Shown piece after piece: positions 23,441 to 35,166 of a stretch of 64,000 bases of DNA. Both the position numbers and the translations under genes were made by a program. The DNA lies in contig CADCSX010000023.1 in assembly GCA_902805475.1 (NCBI GenBank), forward strand, positions 2,108,001-2,172,000, given 5' to 3'. The first letter of the stretch is position 1. Every line of letters starts with the position of its first letter. The DNA is from Entonaema liquescens. Taxonomy: Eukaryota > Ascomycota > Sordariomycetes > Xylariales > Xylariaceae. The notes under the pieces were generated by a model that saw nothing but the letters and a program-made list of their open reading frames with translations, did no database searches and was not told the origin of the DNA.

Positions 23441-25769
23441 CCTCGCCGATTTCGAGCGTGGGTCGTTACCAGGGAAGGTACTCCATCATTCTTTCGACCC
23501 ACGATTCTGGGTCGATGGAGTAGATGCCACACTTATTATAGACAGCAGGTAAAGCCAACACCCTTGGGGAAGATGTTTAAAGCACGTTCTATTCTCTGTA
23601 ACAAATCCTTCTTTACCATGCCGATTAATGACATGGGAGTACACGCTAGACCCTTGACTGGGCCTTTTGTTCCAGAAGCTTGGGACTGGGGACCTGGGCC
23701 CTGGGTGCCAATACGCCAGGTACCAGTGACACTCTTGTTGGTATGGAAGTGCCAAGATGTAGCTGAAGACAGGCATTTGATTAAGGTATAGCTACATAGT
23801 ACCGTTGCTTCTAAATCTTCTATGACAGTAGCGCGCTGTTCAGAGTTTTTCTAAGGAAGTTAGCCTGGCGAACCCCCTATTTTCCATGACGACGTTTTCC
23901 ATACAATCCTGCGCTTGAACGGGGTATCATCGCCTCTGTTTTGGCGATGTCCTTAGAGCGAGCTCTATCTGTTCGGGTTAGGACGCCGTAACAGGATACA
24001 CTTTAGGTTGCTCGGCAGACAAACTAGACTAGGGCGCCCTAGATGGGTTATTTCCCAGCTCGCTGCTTAGGTACTTCTCTATACGGTGAGTTACAGAATA
24101 GGACACGTGAGTAACTCGCTCGACATAGATCTATCTTAAAAGTTAGGACATAATTATCGGCAATTTAGTGCGATAAGGGTTCCATTCTTACTCGAAAGTG
24201 ATGTCGTGGACCGAACCCAAGGGTATGGTTTGGCCAAGAGAAGTCGATCCGAGCAAGATCCAGGACGACCACCAGGTTAATCTTGAAGCCTTGTCAACAA
24301 ATCTCACCGCGTATCATTCCTCATCCTTTATGCTATGGCATGCATAAGCCTCGTCTTTTTCCCGGAAGCAACCATATCGTTCATGCTACCGATGCACCGC
24401 AACCTCGCAATTCATACCATCGGGGCCCAGAGCCATAGCATTCCAGATTCAGGATGCGCTAGCTGGTCAGGGATGAACCGGGGAACTGGTTAGTGGTTAC
24501 GCTAGCACGCTGGGTGGCCTGACTCGATTTAACTGACAGCTGGGGTAAGGAGATTATGCAAACATGTTACCGGCAACCCTTACCTTCGACCTAGTTATAG
24601 TCAATACGGGTTGGTGATTCATTATAGACGACTACCTTTATATACGACTATCTTATGACTCGAATATCTCTAAGCGAGAGGTTTGCTAGCCACCATGTAT
24701 GACATAGTTTTCGTATAACCATCCGACAGCGGTATAAGGAACTCTTTTGCGGTTCTCAAATATTGCCCAGCACGTGCAATTACCTTCATGCATAATATAG
24801 CTTGATACAGATCCGATGTGGGCCTTCAAATGCACGTCGTAAAGCTAGACAGCCTTAGTAGTATAACTGGTTCCTACATATACGACCTCGCGTAGACGAA
24901 AAAGTCGAGACCAAGACCCGGAACGAACTTCAGTCGCATGCACAGACGACGAATAAATTCAGCTATGCATGTATAGATATTTACTAAGAGGTTGTCTTGG
25001 AGAGGTGATAATACCTTACCCACCTCCATAAAGTCAAGCCACCAGTTCTCCCCCAAGGAACCATCTTCTCCTCGCTTCTGAGTCCTACTTCTCTCCATCC
25101 CTGCCTCCAAATAGTAGCCATATGTAAATGCATAGCCGAGCACAGCAACTAAACCCCAAAGGGCCTATGATATTCCCCTCCAACGAACCGGCTGTCTTCC
25201 GCACGTCTGAGCGCTCCAGACACATTACTCCTTAAAGCGTTGTAGTGCTAGGTAGTAATCAGCCCTAGTAGCCCATTACGAATGTAGAATAGGCGTTTAA
25301 TATTGGCGTCTGTCAAAACTTGTTTCATTGATCGTCCTTCGCGTCGGCATGAAATAGGGTGACACTTTGTTTTCTGGGGTAGACGCGGACTAGCAGAAGC
25401 GAGTTTCGGGGGGCACCGAAGGGGTCCGTGGACCGTGGTGATATGTACCTAACGTATTGTAGGTACCTGTTAGTTTATACCGTAAGTCGTATCGGGCAAC
25501 GGATGGCGATGATAGACTAGGAGGAAATGAAGATTCCGGGTTGCCGCGTGAGCTTTGAGCTCAGGAGTTGATTAAGTCTGTTCCCCTAGGTTCGACTAGG
25601 GGAACTACCTAAGGCAGAACTTGTAATTACGGCATCGGAAATGGTGGGTTCAAAGCACAAATTTCACTATCTATTCTCGATATAGGTCTAACTAGTCCAT
25701 GCCTGGTCATCAACGTCATATACTCATTATGCTATACGCTCAAGACATCATATCCTACACAGCTTTCAT
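23441..25769. other. Gene-poor intergenic region
   Basis: About 2.3 kb without a convincing gene. A 48-codon plus-strand ORF at 24201-24347 starts MSWTEPKGMVWPREVDPSK and looks protein-like, and an 89-codon minus ORF at 25143-24874 is open, but neither is recognisable. A near-perfect 26-base hairpin lies at 25580-25605. The 3' flank of the dioxygenase is included. Confidence 0.45.
25580..25605. repeat. Perfect 10-bp hairpin with GTTCGA loop
   Basis: GTTCCCCTAG and CTAGGGGAAC are exact reverse complements around the six-base loop GTTCGA. The loop resembles a tRNA T arm, but no cloverleaf can be drawn around it. Confidence 0.7.
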
Positions 25770-27064
25770 CTAATCAGCCTCCAGTCTCGCAACCGGCGCG
25801 TTATCATTAACTTGAATTCCGCCACGCTTCTTCTCATCCGAGTCCCAGAACGGTAACCTCCAGCCACCCTCATCCTGAGGCACAGACAACCATAGTCTCA
25901 ACAAGTGACGCCTCGGCTTCCCACTGTCGGGGCCGAAGTCACGATATGCTGTCCTTGCATGGAGGGTATGCGAGTTGGCGACGAATTGGATGTCGCCGAC
26001 ATCTAAGATCATGTGCAACTTCACCCGCTCGCAAGTCTCCTCCAGGATCCTTGTGGCCTCCTGCTGCTCGGGTGAGAGTGGCGGGATAATGCCCTTGTCG
26101 GAGAACCGCGTTAGGCTACGAACGTAGTAAGGATCCCACTTGCAGTAGACGCGCTGTTCGCGCTCCGGGTTCGCCGGGTCCGGCGTCTCGAGGTAGAACA
26201 CGGACGTCCGGATATACGGTTCCTCTCCCTCTGATACCTCCCCTTTGCGGTCAAAGTACCAGATTGGCTTGGTGAGCAACTCAGCGACATCCGGGCGCTC
26301 TGCTTGTAAAATATTCCAAACGTTGTGGATGGAGGCTACATCCGACTCGCCGCCGAACTCGGCTTTGGACAGGCACAGCAGACCTACGATATCACAGTCG
26401 TCGGCATGGAAGAACTGCCGCGCGTTGGTCCGGTATATTCGGACCTTGTCGATTTGTGTGCTATCCTCGCCGAGGTCCTTGACGTGGCCTAGGATATGTC
26501 CGTGGCCGTTTTGCGATACCGGGTAGCCGATGTAGACGCCCAAGCCCATATAGGCGACGGCTGACTTGGGAATCCCCCATTCATCGACGGGGAAGCCTTT
26601 GTACAAGATGAATCCCTTTCCGTTTAGAAGCTCACGACGCATAGTCTCTAATGCTGGTTCTAAACCTGGAAGTCGGAAGTTCTCTTTCGAAATTCCGGTT
26701 AATGGAAGACCCAATTGGATGAAGTTATCCGCCGCCTTGGATATCTCAGCCAATTCTTCTCCGGAGAATTGGTGAACCCATCTCTCTGGGTTGTTGGCGT
26801 AGTCTTCTGCCTTCCATTCTGTAGGCCCCTCAATGCGTTTTGGGAACGCGCTGTAGGGGTAAAGCTTATCATATAGCGGCGGATGTTGACCTATATAATA
26901 ATAAGTAACTCAACACTCAACATATACGTAGTTCCTAAACCGGTTATATACTAACCTGTAGTCTTCAACCCGTCTGGAAAGATCGAGCGGTCAGCTTGTT
27001 TAGCCTTGGCCTTCAAGCTCTGAATGACATCAATCGGCGTCTCAAGGTCTACGGCGGGAGCCAT
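25770..27064 (-). CDS. TauD/TfdA-family Fe(II)/2-oxoglutarate dioxygenase, two exons
   Basis: Predicted non-haem iron oxygenase of the TauD/TfdA superfamily, which couples 2-oxoglutarate decarboxylation to hydroxylation of small acids or sulphonates. Minus-strand exons are 27064-26956 and 26890-25770, with a 65-bp intron (GTTAGT...TATAG), giving 409 residues. The start MAPAVDLETPIDVIQSLKAK follows a stop-rich leader. The iron-binding HxD is in ARQFFHADDCDIVGLL; the distal His is in SHTLHARTAYRDF, followed by the arginine-rich 2-oxoglutarate contact region RRHLLRLWL. The fungal TauD-like motif GLGVYIGYPVSQNGHGHILG is also present. The substrate cannot be told from the sequence. The neighbours do not form a cluster with it. 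Confidence 0.9.
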
Positions 27065-28372
27065 GACTAGATAGCTTTTTCTCTGGTCTATCCCGATATG
27101 TCCAAGGGGGGTGTAAGGTCAGGCAGCTTAGGTTGGAGGATGGTGTAGGAGGGTGACTGGTTAAGGAACAGGGTATAAATCCATTCGATGTATTCGATGT
27201 GGTTAAATAGCTACCTCTATGTACTACCACCGCCTTTATTATCTGCAAGATAGCCGAAGTATGGCATCATGTATTATTCATTTCCCCTTTTCTAAGGCCG
27301 TAAAAGGGAATCAAGATTAGGTTAAAGATTATCAGAGGCACTGTAACCTTTTCCTTTCTCCCTATCTTCCCCTCTATGGTCTACCTATCGCGGGGCTTCG
27401 ATCACGTAATACCTAGCACGCAATCCTAGGCTGGGTTGCACCATTGAGTATCATTCATATGTGTTTACTATACACAAGATACAGAAGTGATTGGCCGAAA
27501 CCAACTACTTTTGTGAATATATTCCGAAGCCTAAGCAGCGAAGCCTCCATCTAAATGCGTGTCGTCGGCCTTGGCGGTATCATATCGAAGAATGATTTGA
27601 ATTTCTCGGAGCGGTCCGAGTTATGAAAGTAGCCATCTTTTGGCTTTTTCGAATTAATAGAGTAATATATGGCTCGATTGTTTGTAGAAGTCGTGTCAAA
27701 ATATTAGCATTCCCCAGCACGCCATAGCGGGCCAGAATAACAGAAATGCGTTAACATAAGAATATCGCGATGAGGTCCGACGACATCGGAGTGGAGGAGA
27801 TAATCAATCGGCCACGATGTCCGTTTACATGCAAGGCACTCATAACTAATATTCAAGTATACCTAGCTGCATAGGTTTAAACTATATATGGTTAAGTGTT
27901 ATTTAATATTCTCCTTAGACGTTCCACGATAGCTTCGCTATATCGTAATCAATCCGGGGTTATATTAAACTCTAAATACCTAATAATAAGAGGTATTCCA
28001 TTCACCCTTTGAAATCGGGTTGACCCAACATTACTTTCAAATTCAAGCCATAGGGTATCCCTCAAAGAGTCTTGTTAAATAAAATTTAAGAGGTTGAATA
28101 GGTATATTTAAAGAATAGCATGCTCGTAAGTGAACTCTCCAACTTTTGCTATTAAAGTCACGAATATAACATGGGGTAAGTAAATTGGAAAAAATACAAT
28201 TGTTACCAAATACTACTTCCAAGGTCACCATTCAGGATGGCTTATAAGGAACAAGAAATAGAGAAAAGGAATATGGTGATATTATCTAAGTCTTTATTCG
28301 CGTAAGGGGTATCTCATCTCGTTCATCAAGCGTCAAAATTGCATGCCAGTATTCTCATACTCTTTTTTTTTT
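27065..28372. other. AT-rich intergenic region
   Basis: The 5' flank of the dioxygenase and 3' flank of the membrane protein gene. The part from about 27840 to 28300 is particularly AT-rich. Nothing coding is recognised. Confidence 0.5.
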
Positions 28373-29425
28373 TTATCTCCTTTCTCCTTCTTTCTGCTCC
28401 AGTAAACTTGACACGGATCTCTCAAGGGGGCTCGGCTGGAAATCCAGACGATCCTCAGCCTGTAGATCCGCCTGCAACTCATGCGTCTGGCCTTGCCCTC
28501 GCTCTTCCTCCCCCTCCGGCCGCCTCTTCCGCTCATACACGCTATCACTCTCCAGCGGCGCGACATTGATCTCGCCGCGTAGGATCTCGACGACAGTTGC
28601 CAGCGGCAGGAGCAATATGCCCATGGAGAGCAACTGGCCGAAGTCCCAATCACGCTCCCCGGCATCGCTCAGCCGGACAGGCGTCGAGTGCGCGAACGCG
28701 TCGGCTAGATACGCCACGCGCACGGTGGCGCTGACCGCAATCGCCGACATGAAGGACAGCCCGCCGAGCTGGACGGCGGCGTAGAAGCGCCGCGTGCGCA
28801 TGTGCAGGTACCAGACGGCGAGCGCGAACACGAGCACGTTCCCCGCGATGACGACGCCGGTGCCCACGTACGACAGCTCCGCGTTCGCGGCGGGCGGCCC
28901 GTCCTGCGTCTCCGCGCGCCACGTGCATTCGACGGGGAACGTGGTGTCGCTGAGCCCGCGCTGGACGCCGCGCAGGGTGTACACCCCGTACGTGCAGGAC
29001 AGAACCAGGTTGACGAACATGAGGGCCTCGCGCATCCAGCGGAGCACCCAGTCGCGGCGGAAGTCGCGCGCGAGAGCGAGCAGGGTGGCGTTGTGGACGG
29101 CCATGGAGAGCAGGGAGAGCATCCACACGAGAAAGAAGTGGTACGGGACTAGGGTCGCTTTCGTCGCGAGGCCGACGGCCTGGATGCCGATGCCGTTCAG
29201 GATCTGTTGATCCGAGAGGGAGTTGAGCAGTTTGCGGCGAAGGATAGACGGTCTCTGCGGCGAGGTCTTGCTGCGTATGTCCTGGTAGATAAGGGAGGCG
29301 CTTATGAGTAGTGATATTGCGGCCGTGATTATAAAGGAGAGGAGCACGCCAATACCCGCGATGCCACTATCGCTAGGGACGACGGCGGGTGCATTGATAC
29401 AATCTAGCGCCATGATGTGACGCAC
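28373..29425 (-). CDS. GC-rich fungal multi-pass membrane protein of unknown function
   Basis: Single-exon ORF of 350 residues; the start may be MRHIMALDC or the internal MALDC four codons later. I recognise no named family. About six or seven hydrophobic segments are visible: IGVLLSFIITAAISLLISAS (about 27-46), PYHFFLVWMLSLLSMAV (about 94-110), ALMFVNLVLSCTYGVYTL (about 134-151), VGTGVVIAGNVLVFALAVWY (about 188-207), LSFMSAIAVSATVRVAYL (about 225-242) and LLSMGILLLPLATVVEIL (about 268-285). The C-terminal 70 residues are charged and rich in Glu, Gln and Arg, so probably cytosolic. Third codon positions are strongly GC, unlike the AT-rich flanks. Opposite-strand ORFs in the same interval are shadows of this composition. 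Confidence 0.75.
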   Translation of the reverse strand: MRHIMALDCINAPAVVPSDSGIAGIGVLLSFIITAAISLLISASLIYQDIRSKTSPQRPSILRRKLLNSLSDQQILNGIGIQAVGLATKATLVPYHFFLVWMLSLLSMAVHNATLLALARDFRRDWVLRWMREALMFVNLVLSCTYGVYTLRGVQRGLSDTTFPVECTWRAETQDGPPAANAELSYVGTGVVIAGNVLVFALAVWYLHMRTRRFYAAVQLGGLSFMSAIAVSATVRVAYLADAFAHSTPVRLSDAGERDWDFGQLLSMGILLLPLATVVEILRGEINVAPLESDSVYERKRRPEGEEERGQGQTHELQADLQAEDRLDFQPSPLERSVSSLLEQKEGERR

Positions 29426-30533
29426 TATGATTTGGATTGTCTATTAGTGATCGTCAAATTTTAAATCGTCCAGTGTCAAATCGTCAAAACTCGAAGAAGA
29501 ATCGCAATGCGAAAAATCTCACTAAACAAATCTAAGAACTTTTGGAGCCAGCGGTGAAAGATATCACCAACAAAGACAACAGAACAATAAGCCACGTTTT
29601 AGAAGATCCTCCCAAAAACAAGCACAAACACTAGGTTTCCATTAATTAATTGTTCTGGAATTCTCCTCGCCCTTTGTAGCTATGTCAATAATGAATTTGC
29701 GCCCCTCCCCTGCCCCCCTTGTCTTACACAGTAACGTCGCCCTCGATGCCAATAAGCGCCCCCGGTGAAAGGTCGCGTACATTGCTTGGACCCCTGTTCT
29801 AGACGACGGAGGCTCATCGAGATGTCTAAGTGCGGCTGTGCTTTTCAGGCTTCAGTCTCTGGCCAGTGCTATTCGATGATAGCGAACTGATGCTGTACAG
29901 ATTTGAGGGGACTCTTGCGTCTGTGTGTATTGCCCATACTTAGATAAACTTTTTTCTTTTTTTTACTCCTTTGAGTACGTACCTACCCACGTGGCACAAG
30001 TCGGTAGATCTAGCATTACGCACAAGCACATGTCATATATCAGTAACGCAAGCGACGGTATGTGTAGGAAACCAAAGTGGTAGATTCAACCTGGGAGTCG
30101 AATCTGTCCAATATCATCAACTATAACTATCTCCTAGGAAAGTATCGCGAGCCTGCGAATCTAAAATCTAGCACAGGTCGTAGCCGAGCTTGTGGCCGAG
30201 CTCGTGTCATCAATTTCTCCACTGTATCTAGCCCTCTTACCGAGGAGGCCTTTTGTCTTTAGTATGAAGAAAAAGGGAAAGGCTGTGTTGGGATATCAAC
30301 GAAAAATAAGTGATTGTAGCCTCCAACTCCGTTAAACTCCAACGCCTTCGCGACGCTGAGACCTCCCTTTGAAGCAGTAGGGTCATGCCCTAAAACCACC
30401 GTCCATGTTAACCTTCCTAGAGAGGCAACTCTCGTAGAACAAATTCGTTAAAATTGCAAATACTCTAATGCACCTTTTTATTTTGTTGGATTGTTGTGAA
30501 TTCGTAATGTCATTTGTCCGTTGTTTTGTAGTA
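29426..30533. other. Intergenic region
   Basis: The 5' flank of the membrane-protein gene and 3' flank of HSF1, with no convincing gene. An oligo-T tract lies near 29950. Confidence 0.5.
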
Positions 30534-32809
30534 TTATGCTTTTCTTTGCCTTTTCGTGGCTCGGCCGGGGCTATCGTCCAAATCATTTCGCAATATCTCC
30601 TCAGTGCCGCTTGGGCTTGGTGACTTGTGGCTTGGTGTGTTTGTCTCCACAATTCGTCCAGTGTTCAGGCCATCAGTAGTGGTAGCAAACTCGCCGCCGT
30701 CAGTATTCCAGTCAAAATTCGTGCCGTCGTTGAAGGCTGAAGTATCAAAGTTGAAGTCATTCCCCGGCGCGTCAGCGGTATATGCTGTTGGGTCTAGATA
30801 CTGATTCAGGTCGATGTTATCATCAAAGTAAGCACTCGAATCGTCTAAGCCAGGTATTCGACCTGAGGGACTGAGGGGGCCTAGTAGGTGGTTGAGGTCC
30901 TCTAGCTTCTGGGCCTGTTCGGTTTGCAAGCGCTGAAGTTGTTCGAGTTCCTCTTCCGTTTGCGATATCCGTTGAATTGATGGTGGCGGAATCGATGGCA
31001 AGATAGGTGATAATGAATTGCGCCCGTTCACAGGCGGCATGCTCCCAGCCGGCGGAATTCCCACAACGGATGGGCTTGTGACTGCTGGTACGGGGGGCGA
31101 AGAGACTGAGGAGAGAGGGGTATGAGCAGCGGTGTTATGACCGCCAGACATGATGCTCAGCATGCGATTCCGCTGGTCATTGGTTAGAGTTGCCGATGTA
31201 TTAGCAGCAACATTAGGTAAGTCAACGGAGACATTTCCAGCATTCGTGTTCGCGTCCTGGATGATTTTCATCATGCCCTCTTGAGGATTGGACTCGAGTT
31301 CTTGTTTAAGGTAAGCAGGAGTCGACGACTCCGTTGGGGTATCAAAGACTTCCGTAACTTGCCCCATTTGTGACTGCTGTTGCTGGTGGTGACTCGAATA
31401 GTTGGGGAATGGTGTGCTGGCACTGGTAGTAGGTGTTGTCACTGGAGGTGTTTCCATACCTTGGTTTTGAGGAATAGGGGGTAACAGGCGGTGTTGCCTC
31501 TTGGGTGTGCCCACCGGTGTCGAGTTCCTAGGTACTTGTTGCTGCACCCAATCACCTAGATCGACCACACTACCTTGGCCTTGTGGTGGCATTTGGACAT
31601 TAGGGATGATGCTGGCTAGTAGATCATTCACATTCTGTACACCTCCTTGCTCCTCGAGCGACTTCCTAAAGACGTTCGCTAGGAAATTCAGGATAGCATT
31701 GATGGAGTTTTCATGACGATCATGCATGTTCTGGAACATGATTGCTTGCTGATAAAGTTGGTTATGCTCCTGCCGGAGCCGCTGGATTGCTTCACTGATT
31801 TGTTTTTGGCGAGTCTGTAGCGCTGCCATTTGATCCCTGACGACTGCCAACTCCTTCTTCTGAAGGGGTCCTGACTCTGGAGCTGGTAGCGCCCGGTTCT
31901 GTGTGGTTTGTTGAGGAAAGGTATGCCCGATAGCTTCATCTGCCACGGTGACATCCTCATCACTCTCACCTTCACCTTCCTCCCGCTTCTTGGCAAGCTT
32001 CTTGGGGCCACCGCTTTTCGGCTTGTTGATTAGCCAGAGCAGATTCGGGTGGCCACGCTTGAAGTAAGGGTTGTAGTATTCGCTTGGGCTCTTGTTTTTA
32101 CGCTCGCTAGCCTTCATAGAATTATCTGAAAGGCCAACTTTCTTGTGGAATCCGTACATGTTGAGCTGCCGAACAAAGGATGCGTAGTTGTTGTGCTTGA
32201 AGAGCTCAGGAATTAAGGACTTGGCAAACTCATCTTCATCAAGAACAATAAAAGAGTCACCCTTCTCTGACCACCTAATCAGATCTGTATTCTTCGATTC
32301 CTCCAAAAAGCTGTAGAAAATGTTAGCAATGTATACCTGGCGCCGGAAAAAGAGGGCATGTACCTATTCAACTTTTGCACGAAAGGAGGAATCTGCTTCC
32401 GCTTCGCTTGAGCCTCCCTCTTTGCCCTCTGGGCCTTCTCTTCAAGTAACTCTATGTTGTCATGCTCGTCAATAGTTCCATTAGGTTGACTCGCAATCAA
32501 GTTCTCATCAAATCCTGGCCATGCGTCGGTCGGTTGAGGGGTGAATGCGCGATTGGTAGCGACAAGGGCATTATTGATGCCTCGCCTCGCAAGGACGGTC
32601 GAAGCGTTAGCTTGGGGGTACTGTGATGGTGTCGAAGGCGGCATGATGCCATAAGAATTTACCCCATTTGTAGGGTTGTCGACAAATTGTCCTGCGTTAT
32701 TTCCATTCCACCTCAACAACTGCTCTGGTGTGCTATATGGTTGCGCCATTGGATGCTGTATTGGTCCACTACCGGGTGCTGGCCGTTTTCGAGGGTTCGG
32801 TGATGACAT
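30534..32809 (-). CDS. HSF1: Heat shock transcription factor HSF1, two exons
   Basis: Trimeric activator of heat-shock genes binding nGAAn repeats. Minus-strand exons are 32809-32364 and 32310-30534, separated by a 53-bp intron that interrupts the start of the DNA-binding domain; together they give 740 residues. The HSF domain (about 140-245) reads PPFVQKLNSFLEESKNTDLI, then FKHNNYASFVRQLNMYGFHK, ending near HPNLLWLINKPK. The coiled-coil trimerisation region (about 301-365) follows, with DQMAALQTRQKQISEAIQRL and hydrophobic heptads. The C-terminal half is Ser/Thr/Pro/Gln-rich and acidic, consistent with an activation domain. An upstream in-frame ATG at 32893 would add 28 residues, but MSSPNPRKRPAPGSG is the more natural start. 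It is HSF1 rather than Sfl1, Mga1 or Skn7, based on the ERKNKSPSEYYNPYFKRGHP segment after the domain. Confidence 0.92.
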
Positions 32810-35166
32810 AGGGTGGTAGTAGCTGTACATGAACCACGACCAACGGAAGCGGTTCTGAGAGCGCAGGTAGGTATAGCTGCAGGTTCGCTTCACCAGGAGA
32901 CAATTATCAGTACTGTGTATCCTGTAGACGAGTAGCTTGTAGAAGTATACGCCGCTAATTCTAATGGGATTGGACTAGATTTACGGCGGGATGGTCGACG
33001 TGGGCTGAAAGTTGGGTGTCAAAGAGGGGAAGTCGTAGGAGCGGGGAGATGAAGAGAACGATATTTGGGATAGCGGTGGCAGGTCCGTGTATGAAGCCGC
33101 AAGGCTGTCGAGAGAAGGTAGTCCGATAGGCGGTCGGATTAGGCGACTAGGCTAGGCGCGCACGTTTTTTTTTCTGCCAAATACTTGTCGTCGCGCAAGG
33201 CTATGTGATATCGGTTCGGTGAGAAGGAACGCGATAGTTAGGTATGGATCAAGGCGACCAATCAGATGTACAAAGGTTATGCGCGCAGGTTTGTAGGTTT
33301 GCAGGTTTTGCAAATTTCGTAGCGAATCTCAGGTTCTGGTAGAATTCAATCCCGATGGAGTAAAATGGTGGGTTCCAGGCTTTCCTGCGCGTTCATAGCT
33401 CTGCCTATATACTGGCCGAGCTGCATAAAGAAGCTTGAACGACAACAGAAGGAATTGAGACAGCACTAGAAGCTGTAAAGAGCCTTCAAGACTTCCCGAT
33501 TAGGCTGTCTCTAGGAGTTGCGACAGCGATCAAGTGAATAGCCTGAGAGGTGGGAGTCAGGCAAGGGTAGAAACAAGGGTAGTTGGTAAAGGCCGTTGTT
33601 CTCGAAGTCGCAAAAGAATAATTCGATGTCCCAGATTGTCTAGGATAGATTAAAATATTTGGCCAACATGTATCTGGCATAACATTGTAAAAAATCGTAT
33701 AGTTATTCGGTGGTGGCGCAACTGAGCAAGGTTAAGAAAATGCTTAAATGGGGGATGGTGGATGTGGGAGCGCCAGCGTTGTCCAGGACAAGAATGGAAA
33801 TGGGAATGCAAATGGGAATGTAAGCTTTTGATGGGATTTTCAAAATTGACCGGCCTTCCGGCTCAGACGCCGCCGTAACCACCCCAAGACGAAAGAATTC
33901 GTTCTTGCCGTGTCTTGGCTTAGTCTTTCCACTGTGCGCACTGGCACCGACCTGAACCGAACCGAGAATTTGAGGAAACAACACTCTTAGAGGGCCGTAC
34001 CGGCGGGACAATAAGCAATCGGAAGAAGCTTTAATTATAATAGTTGGCATCAATGTTCATTGTAGATGCTCAAGTAATGTATAGTCATGAACACATGGGA
34101 AGTATATATTTATGAAATCTAGATATAGCGTCAGCTTAGGTACATACTAGGTAGCATATTGATAACGCGATAACCTGAGCTAAGTACCGTTACCTTTGCT
34201 AATTTTTTTGATGGGATGCGTTGTACGGCGAAGGGTGCTTAACAGAATTATTAGGTACCACGGTCCACTCGGAGGTACATTGTTAAGCAGTACATACCTA
34301 CCTAGAGTCAATGGCACATGCGTAACAGGTAGGTACATAAGTATGGACACGGGCCTATCCTGTACCACGCAGTACATAAATACATATGAAAGTCTCCATA
34401 ATATAGCTATTTGACCAATCAACAATGGGATAGATAAGATGCTCTTGTATGAGATTAACTTTGCAGCTTACTTCGTCATTCATACGATCGGATGATTATC
34501 TCGTCATAAATTGTTTAGATTGTATACTTATTCAAAGGACGCGTTTCATTGGTCTTTAGGATCCTCGGTTCTCTATACTGTCACGATGTCTATTGTCTTA
34601 CGATTCTCGAATAGTAGGTACTGAATATCATTTAGACTGCGGAGAACTATATACAAGGATACCGTACATATGGTACGGAGCAATGTGCGCGAAACCATAC
34701 CTACCATACCCAAACTACACCCAAAGCTGTCAAAACCTGTGGAGCTATTAATAAGAACCATGTCCCGAGCACCTACAAGTCCGGACCATCAGCTCCAGAC
34801 GATACGACGCTAAGCCGGAGTGCTAGAGAGTTGAAAGCTTCAACCTAACCAATCATAAGCATCCAAATTTACTACAGCTTTCCCCATACTCTACCCAAGC
34901 AGGAGCAAATTCCGATTGTCACCAGTATATACGATTCTATCGCAAAATCAAAACCATCTAACAAGACATAGACTTTGGCATTTTTGCATCTGTCTGCAGG
35001 ACCCACGTTACTTGTCAATATGCAAGGCCTCCTTTTTTATTTATTTTTTAACGAAGACTAAGGGGAATCACCCATGCTCTCTATAATCAAGGGGTATCAA
35101 TGGTCATTTTCAAGCCTCAAGAGAGATACGAGATAAAGAGAAGGACGGAATCCTACGGCGAGCGTG
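32810..35166. other. Long intergenic region upstream of HSF1
   Basis: About 2.4 kb between the HSF1 start and the CWC27 stop. It carries TAGGTA/TACCTA motifs at about 34135-34340. No tRNA or protein gene is recognised, and the short ORFs at 33703-34053 (-) and 34573-34761 (-) have no supporting features. Confidence 0.5.

Noticed and set aside
21811..27064. Secondary-metabolite cluster around the rhodopsin-domain and TauD genes
   Set aside because: No backbone synthase, transporter or cluster regulator is present, and the genes are separated by more than 2 kb of empty sequence.
28650..29210. ORFs overlapping the GC-rich membrane protein on both strands
   Set aside because: High GC suppresses stop codons in all frames; only the 350-codon frame has membrane segments and a natural composition.
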